Position numbers and translations under genes: made by a program. From positions 1-64,000 of the forward strand of contig JAUIBR010000009.1 of the NCBI GenBank assembly GCA_030427705.1: 64,000 nt of DNA, read 5' to 3'. Under the pieces are notes generated by a model. It saw only the letters and a list, made by a program, of their open reading frames with translations. It was not told the DNA's origin and searched no databases. Each line of letters starts with the position of its first letter. The stretch's first letter is position 1. Below are positions 24,377-32,328 of the stretch, one piece after another. Source of the stretch: a bacterium. Lineage in GTDB: Bacteria; Myxococcota_A; Bradymonadia; Bradymonadales; Bradymonadaceae.

Positions 24377-25613
24377 CACGGAACGTGTAGAACAAGTGGA
24401 CGTTTACACTGGCCGACTCGCCAGCTGGCTTGGGGTACTTAGCCTTCTTAAGCGTGTTCTCGGCGCACTTGACGACCTTCTTGTCCGGAAGTTCGGTGTG
24501 CGTGAGCGTCACTGACTTCGCTTTGCCTTTCGCGTTGACCTCTGCCGACAACAGGACTTTGCCTTCACCGGCGAATTGGTTCTTGCGAACCTGGCCGGAG
24601 TAGCATTTGGCAAGCTTGTCATTGAGTGCTGTCACAGCATCTTTGGCCTTCGCATCATCTTCGAAACCATTCGTGTACACGCTGTCCAATCGAGCGACCG
24701 GCTGGCGCTTGTACTTGCTGGCTTTCAATGGGAACGATGCGACCTTCTTGCCCGCACCATCGCTGATGAAGATGTCCTTCTTTGTGATCACAACAATGTC
24801 GAGTTTCTTGTCGCCATCGATGTCTTTGACGATGGCCGAGACCGGCGCCGACTTGGTTTCGATGCGCCCCATCGCGGCCTTCTTGCTCCGAGAGCGAACG
24901 GCAACGGCGTTGCCATCGGCGAGCAATGATTCTTCGGGGGTGCCATCACCGTTGAGGTCGAAGGTCTCTTTACCAGCAAGGATATCGGCGCCGTTGTGGG
25001 CGTCGAAGAGATTCATCTCCGTGCTTTCCAACTCATTGGCGTCAGTGCTTTGCGCCAGAACTTCGCCATTGGATCCGTCGAAGCGGCTGTAAGTCTTCGC
25101 ACCGCGGTGCTTGCATTCGATGTCGGCCATCAAGTCACCATTGATGTCGCCCGCGTTGCAGAAGTCGATGCCACGACCCACCGATGCGCTCCAGACGAAC
25201 TGGCCGTCGAACGAGTAGACGGAGACTTTCGAGCCCTTCACACATGCGACTTCTTTGCCCTTGGCGTCGATGATGTTCGCGACCAACACCTGGTCACAAC
25301 CTTTCTTTTCCTGCCATTGCGGGGTGGTGTTGTGGTCCACAACGAAGAGTGGGCGGCCTGCGCCGACGACGTTGGGTTGACCCGAACCGTCGATATCCGT
25401 CGTGATAAGCCCGAGCTTGTTCTTGCCCTTGGCCTCTTTCCACTTGTAGGTGCGCCAGACGGTCTTGTCTTTACCGATGAAGTAGACCGCGCCTGAATCG
25501 TGCACCATCACTGGCGCTTCTTTGCTCGGCCAATCGTAGATTTCCTGCGCGGAGGCAGACGATGCGAGCATCAATCCGCCCGCGACGAAACTCAAAAAGA
25601 CTAACTTGTTCAT
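24369..25613 (-). CDS. Secreted FG-GAP-like propeller protein with AgmX/PglI-type C-terminus
   Basis: 414 residues with a signal peptide (SSASA|QE). The middle has repeated Asp-rich loops of VCBS/FG-GAP kind (TTDIDGSGQPNVVGAG, AGDINGDLMADIE, VKDIDGDKKLDIVVI), predicting a calcium-binding propeller. The last ~90 residues look like the AgmX/PglI C-terminal domain, a TonB-like fold common in Myxococcota: CYSGQVRK, EGKVLLSAEVNAKGKAKSV, CAENTLKKAKYPKP and a final strand VNVHLFYTF. AgmX and PglI are gliding-motility proteins in Myxococcus, but the domain is widespread, so a motility role is not established here. The next gene overlaps its stop. Confidence 0.78.
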   Translation of the reverse strand: MNKLVFLSFVAGGLMLASSASAQEIYDWPSKEAPVMVHDSGAVYFIGKDKTVWRTYKWKEAKGKNKLGLITTDIDGSGQPNVVGAGRPLFVVDHNTTPQWQEKKGCDQVLVANIIDAKGKEVACVKGSKVSVYSFDGQFVWSASVGRGIDFCNAGDINGDLMADIECKHRGAKTYSRFDGSNGEVLAQSTDANELESTEMNLFDAHNGADILAGKETFDLNGDGTPEESLLADGNAVAVRSRSKKAAMGRIETKSAPVSAIVKDIDGDKKLDIVVITKKDIFISDGAGKKVASFPLKASKYKRQPVARLDSVYTNGFEDDAKAKDAVTALNDKLAKCYSGQVRKNQFAGEGKVLLSAEVNAKGKAKSVTLTHTELPDKKVVKCAENTLKKAKYPKPAGESASVNVHLFYTFRDE

Positions 25614-25695
25614 GACAAACCTATGTTCGAATCAATCACCCAACAGCCAAGCTTCATAACACATTCGCCCCTCCCGTACATTTCGATTAATGGGC

Positions 25696-27675
25696 CTAAT
25701 TCACAACCGTTAACTCGCCGGCCTGCGTCAGTTTGTAGCGATAGCCGGTTTGGAGTTCGAGCGTCTGCGTCGTACCAGAAGCGTCGGGCCAGCGGATGGT
25801 AACCTCCGCTGTGCAATTCGTGCCCAGGCCGAAGTGTAGGACGCGGTCGTTTTGCAGGCCGTAGTGGCCGTGACCGCCACCGACTTCCTGAATCTGGATC
25901 AGGTCATCTGCTTCAACAGTGACCTGTGCGCCAATGGCAGCGCGGTTGGTGCCTTCGCCACCTTCGAGCTCGATCTGAATCCAATTGCCGTCTTGGGCGT
26001 TGGTGTTCTCGAAGAACCGAACGTGGCGCTCGCCGCCCGGATAACAATGTGACCCGGAGCTGCAGCGGAATGCTGAGTGGCCGGCGATGAAGTCGACGTC
26101 TCCGTCCCGGTCGAAGTCGCCGGTTACCACGCCATGGCTTGAGGTGTGATTGATGCCCTCCTGCGTGGTCAGGCGACGGTAGGTGCCATCTTCCTGTTGC
26201 CAGTAGAGCCAAGCGCGAGTGCCGGGATAGTCCGTGGACCCCAGCATGATGTCGTTTCGGCCATCGTTGTCGAAGTCGAAGACGGCGGCGGTGATATCAC
26301 CGTCGTCCCAGCCAGCGCCTTCGCGCACTTTCGTAATGCCCAAGACGTCGTTGCCAGGTCGCTGGAACACGCCCGTCCCGTCGTTGAGCAACACCTCGGA
26401 AGCGTCGCTGTTTGCCCCAACATCGAAGTGGACGATTTCGGTCGTGAACAGGTCCAAAAGTCCGTCGTTGTTGAGGTCGGCGCACACCGTCGTGCCACTG
26501 TTGCCGCCCAAACGGAAAGGCTGTGTGTCGCGAGCGTGGACCCAACCTCGAGGCGATGGGCATTGATAGATTGGGGCGGGGGCGAGGTTGCAGCCCTCGT
26601 CATTCGGGTTGCTTGCGCAGTAGCAGCGTGCCGCATGGCTCGCCGTCCAATCCTGATTGCCGTCGAAGGCATAGCCTGACTCGAGCGACTTGTTTTCGAA
26701 TCCGGTCTCGTTCGATGCCCAGAGGTGATTCGGTGCGCGGCCATACGAGGCGCTCAGCAATTCAGGCACACCGTCTTGGGTGACATCACACGCGGTGGTT
26801 CCCCACGAGTTGGTGTGCGCACGGGCGGCGTTGAGGTCTTCCGGATTTTGCCAGGGCTGACTGACGATTCCGAAATCCGAACTCTGGTCGACGAAGTCGC
26901 CGTTCGGTTGCTGGATGTAGAGCTGGTCCGGTTGTGCGACGCCGTCGAGCGTGCCTCGGCCTACCCACAAGTCGAGGCGACCGTCGCGGTTTGCGTCAAC
27001 GAACGATGCTCCACCAACCGTTGCGGGTTGCGCACGAACCTCGAATTCCAATGCACCGGTGTAGCGTCCAAACGTCCCGTCACCGTTGTTCAACATGATG
27101 GTCGCAGCATCCAACACCGAGCCGTCATGCGTAAATCCGCTGAATGCATCCATATCGCCATCATTATCGACATCTCCCCAGACCGTCACATCGGCCGGGC
27201 GATTCCCCTCAACGAAGCGTGAAGCCACGATGCCTGAAGATTCTGTCACATCCTCAAAGCCGCTGCCCGTATTGCGAAGCAGCCAAGTTGAGCGATGTCC
27301 GTCAGGCCCAAAATCGTCTGGGGTCGAGCCGGTTCTTCGCACAAAGATGTCCAAGAATCCGTCGCCGTCGAAGTCGACGGCCGACATTCGGACACCCTCG
27401 GGATTGATCGTTGGAAGTCCCCAATCAGCGCTCTTGTCAGCGAAAAGACTTACGCCGTTCTGGTAGGACGTGCCCGCTGTGCATTTGTCCGCGAGTTGCA
27501 GCGTGTTGTTGATATTGTTCGCGTTGTTGGAGTTCGCGTTGTTCGCGTTGTTCGTGTTGTTTGCGTTGTTTACGTTGTTGGCGCGGTTTTTCGCCTCACC
27601 GTCACCAACTTTGTTTCCCGAAGCGCCGCACGCCGTCAAACCAACGATCAAGAGTGCCAATCCAACTCGATTCAT
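25696..27675 (-). CDS. CRTAC1-family lipoprotein (FG-GAP/VCBS propeller plus ASPIC/UnbV)
   Basis: 659 residues from the ATG at 27675, giving a signal with lipobox LTAC; six upstream codons are dispensable. An Asn-rich linker (NNVNNANNTNNANNANSNN) follows. The body has many Asp-rich blade loops (DFDGDGFLDIFVRR, WGDVDNDGDMDAF, VFDFDNDGRNDIML, GDFDRDGDVDFIAG). The last ~100 residues match the ASPIC/UnbV domain (NWIQIELEGGEGTNRAAIGAQ, then HFGLGTNCTAEVTIRWPDAS). The fold predicts a calcium-binding surface protein; the target is unknown. Paired Cys residues around CYCASNPNDEGC and CSSGSHC suggest disulfides. Confidence 0.9.
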   Translation of the reverse strand: MNRVGLALLIVGLTACGASGNKVGDGEAKNRANNVNNANNTNNANNANSNNANNINNTLQLADKCTAGTSYQNGVSLFADKSADWGLPTINPEGVRMSAVDFDGDGFLDIFVRRTGSTPDDFGPDGHRSTWLLRNTGSGFEDVTESSGIVASRFVEGNRPADVTVWGDVDNDGDMDAFSGFTHDGSVLDAATIMLNNGDGTFGRYTGALEFEVRAQPATVGGASFVDANRDGRLDLWVGRGTLDGVAQPDQLYIQQPNGDFVDQSSDFGIVSQPWQNPEDLNAARAHTNSWGTTACDVTQDGVPELLSASYGRAPNHLWASNETGFENKSLESGYAFDGNQDWTASHAARCYCASNPNDEGCNLAPAPIYQCPSPRGWVHARDTQPFRLGGNSGTTVCADLNNDGLLDLFTTEIVHFDVGANSDASEVLLNDGTGVFQRPGNDVLGITKVREGAGWDDGDITAAVFDFDNDGRNDIMLGSTDYPGTRAWLYWQQEDGTYRRLTTQEGINHTSSHGVVTGDFDRDGDVDFIAGHSAFRCSSGSHCYPGGERHVRFFENTNAQDGNWIQIELEGGEGTNRAAIGAQVTVEADDLIQIQEVGGGHGHYGLQNDRVLHFGLGTNCTAEVTIRWPDASGTTQTLELQTGYRYKLTQAGELTVVN

Positions 27676-27786
27676 ACCTACACCTACGTACACAATAATA
27701 CAGACGCTCTATTTAGCGACCTGAAACGCGAAAATCAAACGTTTGTCTTGGCCTGCGGCCAGCTGTATTGGCTCGGCCAATTTAAG

Positions 27787-27880
27787 CTGAAACGGCGAGG
27801 CGAAGCCGAAGCCTGAAACGCGAGCGTAGCGAGCTGAAACGCGCCCGCAGGGAGCTGAAACGCGACCGCAGGGAGCTGAA
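27787..27880. repeat. GA-mismatch hairpin repeat cluster G (4 units)
   Basis: GA orientation on plus: GGCGAGGCGAAGCCGAAGCC, GCGAGCGTAGCGAGC, GCGCCCGCAGGGAGC and GCGACCGCAGGGAGC with CTGAAAC spacers. It ends immediately before the bidirectional terminator of the cytochrome gene. Confidence 0.9.
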
Positions 27881-27881
27881 A

Positions 27882-27913
27882 CAAAAAAAGCCGCGGTCTC
27901 CCGCGGCTTTTTG
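27882..27913 (-). terminator. Terminator of the cytochrome lipoprotein gene
   Basis: AGCCGCGG/CCGCGGCT stem with a four-base loop, flanked by an A-run and a T-run, so it should work in either direction. It lies just after the stop of the minus-strand gene ending at 27932. Confidence 0.9.
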
Positions 27914-27931
27914 ATGCGTTTGGCGCAGAAC

Positions 27932-28552
27932 TTACTGGAAGTTCGCACCTTGCTCGATCCAGGTGTCGATCGTCGCGATATCCATCGCGCTCAGCTGACC
28001 ACCTTGTGGCATACGCTGACCCATACCGTTGATACGGCGCGAGATTTCGCTCTGCATCGTGCTGCCAGGCTCGATGAGATTACGGTTTGACGTTGCGGCA
28101 ACACCGTCGATTGCTGTTTGAATCTGCGCTGCGGTCGCGTTGGCGCCACCCTGCCAGCTGAAGTTGCCACGTCCACCGCCGTCACCATGGCACTGGTTGC
28201 AGTTAGCGGTGATGATGGCAACGACGTCCGAGAACGGAACAGCGTTGTTGTTCGAGTTGTTCGAGTTGTTCGAGTTATTCGAGTTGTTCGAGTTATTCGA
28301 GTTGTTCGAGTTGTTCGAGTTGTTCGAGTTGTTCGAGTTGTTCGAGTTATTCGCGTTGTTCGAGTTGTTAACGTTGTTCACGTTGTTCACGTTATTGACG
28401 TTGTTCACGTTGTTAACATTGTTCGAATTGTTCGAGTTGTTGACGTTGTTCACATTGTTGGCGTTGTTGCCATCTTCGTCGTCATCACCACAGGCGACGA
28501 ACATCGTGGCAGCCAAAATCAAACACACTAGTACCCTAAGCTTTGCAGCCAT
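27932..28552 (-). CDS. c-type cytochrome lipoprotein with long Asn-rich linker
   Basis: 206 residues. AAAGGAG precedes the ATG; the signal ends in the lipobox FVAC and is followed by an acidic DDDEDG patch. Then come about 25 consecutive NNx triplets (x is V, S or A), an unusually long flexible tether. The C-terminal ~100 residues contain one heme c motif, CNQCH, followed by a possible distal Met in GMGQRMPQGG and a closing helix (MDIATIDTWIEQGANF), as in small Planctomycete-type cytochromes. It probably carries electrons at the outer membrane or cell surface. The tether DNA is a 9-bp microsatellite. Confidence 0.88.
   Translation of the reverse strand: MAAKLRVLVCLILAATMFVACGDDDEDGNNANNVNNVNNSNNSNNVNNVNNVNNVNNVNNVNNSNNANNSNNSNNSNNSNNSNNSNNSNNSNNSNNSNNSNNNAVPFSDVVAIITANCNQCHGDGGGRGNFSWQGGANATAAQIQTAIDGVAATSNRNLIEPGSTMQSEISRRINGMGQRMPQGGQLSAMDIATIDTWIEQGANFQ
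28232..28462. repeat. 9-bp in-frame microsatellite encoding (NNx)n
   Basis: About 25 tandem copies of a 9-bp unit, read on plus as GTTGTTCGA and variants such as GTTGTTAAC or GTTGTTCAC. The half towards the heme domain is the most uniform (mostly NNS), which suggests recent expansion there. Copy changes would alter linker length without breaking the frame. Confidence 0.9.
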
Positions 28553-28645
28553 TTTCTACTCCTTTCATGCGCATCCTTGCGCTTGGTTGTTTGTTCTGTG
28601 GGCGTCGGAATATAGGAAAGCATGATCGAGGTCAAGTTTGGCGAG

Positions 28646-29605
28646 CTAAGCCCACGGACGCATATGTGCCGATGGGTCTTGGATATTTACCCCATATCGA
28701 GTTTCCAAACCTTCAGCCGCAACCTGAATCATGTTCGCCCGAACAAGCTCTTCAAGAAGTGGTCGAACCGACGCCATCCGCAACGCGAGCTCAAGCGGGG
28801 CAAGGTCGTCGCGGCCCAGATCCCGTTCAACGAACTGGCGCAGGGTTGGGGCACCAAACAAAAGTCCCGACACATTGGTGAGGAAGTTATTGGACCAACG
28901 CAAGGCCCGATGCAGCATCCACGTTCCCCGTGACGCCGGAGCGCCCCGATTCGGCAAGACATGTTTGGGGTCAAAGGCGAGCGCGCGTTCGAAGGCCACA
29001 AGGTACCCCTGAATCTCGTCGACCCAGTATGGCACCCCGCTGTACGCCAGCTCGCCGGTGAAAAGCGCCTTCGCATCCGCATCCCACAACATGCAATGAC
29101 CAGCATCCGGTCCGGGCGCAGCGACCACCTTCAAAGGCGCGCCTGCGAAGACTTGATGGCCATCCAAAACGGGCACAAAGCTGATCGTTTCGGGACAAGC
29201 TAAGACCGTGTCTACCTGTGACTCGTGCCCGTTGTGCTGCATGATCTGAGCGAGCTCGGCGCGTCGTGCATCCCATTCGTCCCTCAAACTCCCAGGCCGC
29301 TCTAGATCAGGGGAAAACAACACATGGCCGGCATTGGGCATCGCCTCGATCGTGCCCGTGATGTGCGGCTGCCAGGACGTATAGATGACGCGTTCGATAT
29401 CATCAAAGCGCAGTCCCAGCTCGGACAAGCCTGAATCCAGTGCGTTCAGCTGCGATTCGTGGCAACCATTGATCAGGTACGCTGGACCATTGGGTCGGGC
29501 GTGCACGTAGACGTTTGACGTGCCCATTATGTTTTGAAGCGATTCGTTCTCGAACGAGAGCTCCACACGCACGAAGGCCCCGTTGGTATCGTGAATCACC
29601 ACCAT
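28646..29605 (-). CDS. Metallo-beta-lactamase-fold protein with degenerate metal site
   Basis: 319 residues, cytoplasmic. The order of elements fits the MBL-fold hydrolases, but each metal-ligand motif is damaged. The canonical THxHxDH becomes TSWQPHITG (two His lost, Asp deleted, one His kept). The second site, normally PGHTPGH, is PGPDAGH. The bridging Asp in FTGDL is Glu (LFTGELAY), and the last His in PGHG is Arg (LPNRGAP). The fold is likely retained while zinc or iron catalysis is probably lost, so it may bind a ligand or act as a scaffold. It is the last gene of a minus-strand group starting at recX or the FHA gene. Confidence 0.72.
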   Translation of the reverse strand: MVVIHDTNGAFVRVELSFENESLQNIMGTSNVYVHARPNGPAYLINGCHESQLNALDSGLSELGLRFDDIERVIYTSWQPHITGTIEAMPNAGHVLFSPDLERPGSLRDEWDARRAELAQIMQHNGHESQVDTVLACPETISFVPVLDGHQVFAGAPLKVVAAPGPDAGHCMLWDADAKALFTGELAYSGVPYWVDEIQGYLVAFERALAFDPKHVLPNRGAPASRGTWMLHRALRWSNNFLTNVSGLLFGAPTLRQFVERDLGRDDLAPLELALRMASVRPLLEELVRANMIQVAAEGLETRYGVNIQDPSAHMRPWA

Positions 29606-29630
29606 ATCTGGATGCCGCTAATGTTTGGGC

Positions 29631-30512
29631 TTACGGGCGGTAGGTGAACCGAAGCTCGTAATCGCAGAGGTAGAATGTATCGCCCTCTTCGACCTTCTTG
29701 CTTTCGATTCGGTTGCCTCGGTACTCCACGCCGTTCGTCGATCCGAGGTCCTTAATATAGTAGGAGCCATTTCGGAAAATGATGGCGCAGTGCTTCCGCG
29801 AGATATTGCCATCACGGATCGTGAGGTCAGTCTGCTGACTGCCGCGACCGATGACGAACTTCTCTTTGTCGATGACGTATCGATTATTATTGAAGATCAG
29901 GTAGATCGGCGTCTGCGCTTGACCGGCCATTGAAGGCTGTCCCGCTGCGCCGTTAAAGCCGCCGCCCTGGGGCTGCTGACCGTAACCACCCGGCTGCTGC
30001 TGAGGCTGCTGCCCCCAACCTGGTTGCGCCTGTTGGCCACCACCTGGTGGGCGTGGCGGAGGCGGTGGAGGACCACCAGGTCCGCGCTGCTGCTGTTGTT
30101 GCTGCTGCCCACCGAACTGTACGCCACCTGGCTGCGGTGCACGTTGTTGCTGTTGCACCGGAGGAATCTGATTAAACGTGCGATGTTCCATGGGCGAGAA
30201 GCCACCTTGTTGGCCACCGCCAAGCTGAGGCTGACCGTAGCCGCTCGGCTGCGGAGCGCGTGGAGGCTGCTGGCCGTAACCGCCTGCGGGTTGTTGGCCG
30301 TAGCCGCCACCTGCAGGTTGAGCCCCATACCCGCCACCTGGATCACCACCCTCAGCAGGGATGTAGTCCCGACCGCGTGCATAGGATCGCATGGACTCGT
30401 TAATCAGATAGTCCATGGAACAACCCAAATCGGTCGTCATCTGTTCGAAGAGCTCCCAGAGGTAATCTCTGCAGTAGAAGCTCCGAAGTGTTTTTCGATT
30501 TTGATCAGTCAT
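29631..30512 (-). CDS. FHA-domain protein with RHH-like N-terminus and Gly/Gln/Pro linker
   Basis: 293 residues. The N-terminal ~50 residues (RKTLRSFYCRDYLWELFEQM, then LINESMRSYA) follow a ribbon-helix-helix pattern, suggesting DNA binding or dimerisation. Residues ~55-200 are a low-complexity Gly/Gln/Pro linker (runs like GGGYGQQPAGGYGQQPP). The C-terminal ~90 residues are a forkhead-associated domain with the key motifs FVIGRG, ISRKHC and GSTNG, which bind phosphothreonine. It probably reads out a Hanks-type kinase such as the one at 36545-37684 and may link phospho-signalling to DNA; this link is inference. Confidence 0.88.
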   Translation of the reverse strand: MTDQNRKTLRSFYCRDYLWELFEQMTTDLGCSMDYLINESMRSYARGRDYIPAEGGDPGGGYGAQPAGGGYGQQPAGGYGQQPPRAPQPSGYGQPQLGGGQQGGFSPMEHRTFNQIPPVQQQQRAPQPGGVQFGGQQQQQQQRGPGGPPPPPPRPPGGGQQAQPGWGQQPQQQPGGYGQQPQGGGFNGAAGQPSMAGQAQTPIYLIFNNNRYVIDKEKFVIGRGSQQTDLTIRDGNISRKHCAIIFRNGSYYIKDLGSTNGVEYRGNRIESKKVEEGDTFYLCDYELRFTYRP

Positions 30513-30630
30513 GGAATGCGCGTCCCACGATGCGACCTAAACGCTCGTTTCGTTGGGTGGTATTGGGTCATCGACACTTTAGCATCGGAGCCTAGCACAG
30601 GTATTCAAAAGGTGTCCAGAATTCATGCGG

Positions 30631-31092
30631 CTATGACGTGCCACTTCCGTCCAGAATCACGCGGCGAATCGTCGACTCCCAGAACCCGCGACTCTTCAGG
30701 TGTCTAACCGCCTTGGCGCGTTCATCTGAATCCAGGTCTTCACCGAACTTCGATTCCAGACGTTCGCGACACCGCACATCCCAGTCCTCGTCCAATGATT
30801 CCGAGGCTGTCCGGGCCATCGATGGCGTAACTCCGTGCGCCACTAACTTCTTGACGATCTTCACCGGACCCCATCCTCGATCGCGTAAGATTTCAGCCTG
30901 ACGCTCCGCAAATCGGACGTCGTCGAGCCAACCATACTCTTCGCACTTCTCGATCACGACATCGATAAGATTGGTGGGATAGTCGCGCTTCTTGAGCTTT
31001 CCAATCAGCTCTGCCCGCGAGTGGTCGCGCAATGCCAGAATGCGTACGGCCGTCGCCTCGACCATGTCCGCTGTGATTTCGGGCTCCGTCAC
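30631..31092 (-). CDS. recX: Regulatory protein RecX
   Basis: 153 residues, typical for RecX, which modulates RecA filaments. The tandem three-helix repeats are visible: ALRDHSRAELIGKLKKRDYP, then EEYGWLDDVRFAERQAE and RGWGPVKIVKKLVAHGV. The GTG start overlaps the TGA of a small lipoprotein frame (GTGTGA), suggesting coupled translation. recA is not in the window. The C-terminal third (RHLKSRGFWESTIRRVIL) closes the expected fold. Confidence 0.9.
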   Translation of the reverse strand: MTEPEITADMVEATAVRILALRDHSRAELIGKLKKRDYPTNLIDVVIEKCEEYGWLDDVRFAERQAEILRDRGWGPVKIVKKLVAHGVTPSMARTASESLDEDWDVRCRERLESKFGEDLDSDERAKAVRHLKSRGFWESTIRRVILDGSGTS

Positions 31093-31280
31093 ACCTCGCC
31101 CTCACCCGAAACGCACACGCCGGATTGACAGGACACCCCGGCACCACAGTCTGAACTGACCTTGCAGCGCTGGAACTGCGGCATGGGTTGGGCGTTTTGC
31201 CCACTCGAACACCCTAAACTGGCGAAGGCCGCCAATAGCGTGGTCGTTAGTAAGATCTGGTATGCCGTTGCTCGGAACAC
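31089..31280 (-). CDS. Small Cys-patterned lipoprotein
   Basis: 63 residues from the GTG at 31280, which places a signal peptide and lipobox (AAFASLGC) directly at the N-terminus; the frame is open far upstream but reads Arg-rich, non-leader sequence there. The short mature part carries CKVSSDCGAGVSCQSGVC, a four-Cys pattern common in small surface lipoproteins of this group. Its stop overlaps the recX start. The function is unknown and the coupling with recX may be positional only. The start codon choice is moderately certain. Confidence 0.6.
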   Translation of the reverse strand: MFRATAYQILLTTTLLAAFASLGCSSGQNAQPMPQFQRCKVSSDCGAGVSCQSGVCVSGEGEV

Positions 31281-31366
31281 GGTGTCTCGGTATGCTCTCG
31301 CGCCGAATGACGCGAATTTCCCGTAAATTCTGAAGGGTTCGCGTCTGACACGCAAGTAGGTCTGCG

Positions 31367-31585
31367 GTGAGCGTAGAAGAGAATCAAAAACGGGTCGGAA
31401 AACCAGCGCTTGCGGTCGCCATCGTCTTGATGGCCTTGCCGCCGGTAATCCCGCTCTATTACGCACTCTCCGAGGAAGACACGATGATTCGTGGCGTCTT
31501 CATCGGGACGGGCGTCGTGATGCTCATCGCAAACGGACTCATGGTTGCGCTGATTCACCGCTGGCTGAACCGAATGGATGCTTGA
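31367..31585 (+). CDS. Small two-helix membrane protein
   Basis: 72 residues with a GTG start. Two hydrophobic helices (ALAVAIVLMALPPVIPLYYAL and GVFIGTGVVMLIANGLMVALI) flank a short acidic loop (SEEDT). Its stop codon shares one base with the ATG of the GT2 gene (TGATG), so it is the first gene of the sugar operon. It may help anchor or assist the glycosyltransferase. The family is not recognised. Confidence 0.65.
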   Translation: MSVEENQKRVGKPALAVAIVLMALPPVIPLYYALSEEDTMIRGVFIGTGVVMLIANGLMVALIHRWLNRMDA

Positions 31586-32328
31586 TGTCGGATTCCAAGA
31601 ACGCTGAGAAACCTGTGTCGGTCTCGATCGTCATCCCCGTCTATAACGAGGAAGGCATCCTGTCCGCGTCCGTCGCAGACCTCACCCAAAAACTAGAGAA
31701 CGACCCGCGCTGGGACCGTGAGTACGAGATCATTCTCAGTGAAAATGGGTCAACCGATGGCACGGTTGAGAAGGCCCACGAACTCATGGAGAGCTATCCC
31801 CGCCTGCGTTTGCTGCGTGCGGGTGAGCCGAACTACGGGCTCGCCATGCGCAAGGGCATTCTTCAAGCCAGAGGGGAGTTCGTGATGTGTGACGAGATCG
31901 ACCTGTGCGACACGGACTTCTACGTCCGGGCGCTCAAGGAAATCGAGGTCAATGGCTACGATATGGTCGTGGGCTCAAAAGCGCTGGATAAGTCACGAGA
32001 CAAACGTCCGGCGTACCGGCGCGCTGCGACCTCGGTGCTGAATTTCATGTTGCGGGTGTTTGTGGGCTTCAAGGGCACGGACACGCACGGATTGAAGGCC
32101 TTCAATCGACGCCGGCTGCTGGAGGTTGTGGACAAATGCGTGGTCGACAAAGACCTGTTTGCATCCGAATTCGTGATTCGCGCTGAGCGCATGCGTTTCC
32201 GAGTCACAGAAATCCCAGTCACGGTCGTCGAAAAGCGTCCTCCATCGATCAACCTGTTCCGACGGGTGCCCAACGTTCTAAAGAACATGGTGCGCTTGGC
32301 CTGGGTCATCCGCGTCACGAACCGATAG
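31585..32328 (+). CDS. Family 2 glycosyltransferase, dolichyl-phosphate mannosyltransferase-like
   Basis: 247 residues from the ATG at 31585; a TTG one codon upstream is less likely. It shows a GT-A fold with the nucleotide-binding start SIVIPVYNEEGIL, an acidic metal site CDEIDLCD where DPM1-type enzymes have DxD, and a terminal basic region (PPSINLFRRVPNVLKNMVRL) like soluble polyprenyl-phosphate sugar transferases. It has no C-terminal membrane helices. It probably transfers a sugar from a nucleotide donor to a lipid phosphate or glycan. The next gene, a deacetylase, begins immediately after its stop, so the two likely act on the same polysaccharide. Confidence 0.87.
   Translation: MSDSKNAEKPVSVSIVIPVYNEEGILSASVADLTQKLENDPRWDREYEIILSENGSTDGTVEKAHELMESYPRLRLLRAGEPNYGLAMRKGILQARGEFVMCDEIDLCDTDFYVRALKEIEVNGYDMVVGSKALDKSRDKRPAYRRAATSVLNFMLRVFVGFKGTDTHGLKAFNRRRLLEVVDKCVVDKDLFASEFVIRAERMRFRVTEIPVTVVEKRPPSINLFRRVPNVLKNMVRLAWVIRVTNR

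Noticed and set aside
28232-28462. CRISPR-like repetitive region
   Set aside because: The unit is 9 bp with no spacers and lies inside a coding frame, so it is a microsatellite.
28118-28625. Plus-strand frames with long Val/Arg or Leu/Phe/Glu repeats opposite the cytochrome gene
   Set aside because: They are antisense shadows of the 9-bp Asn-linker microsatellite and lack ribosome sites.
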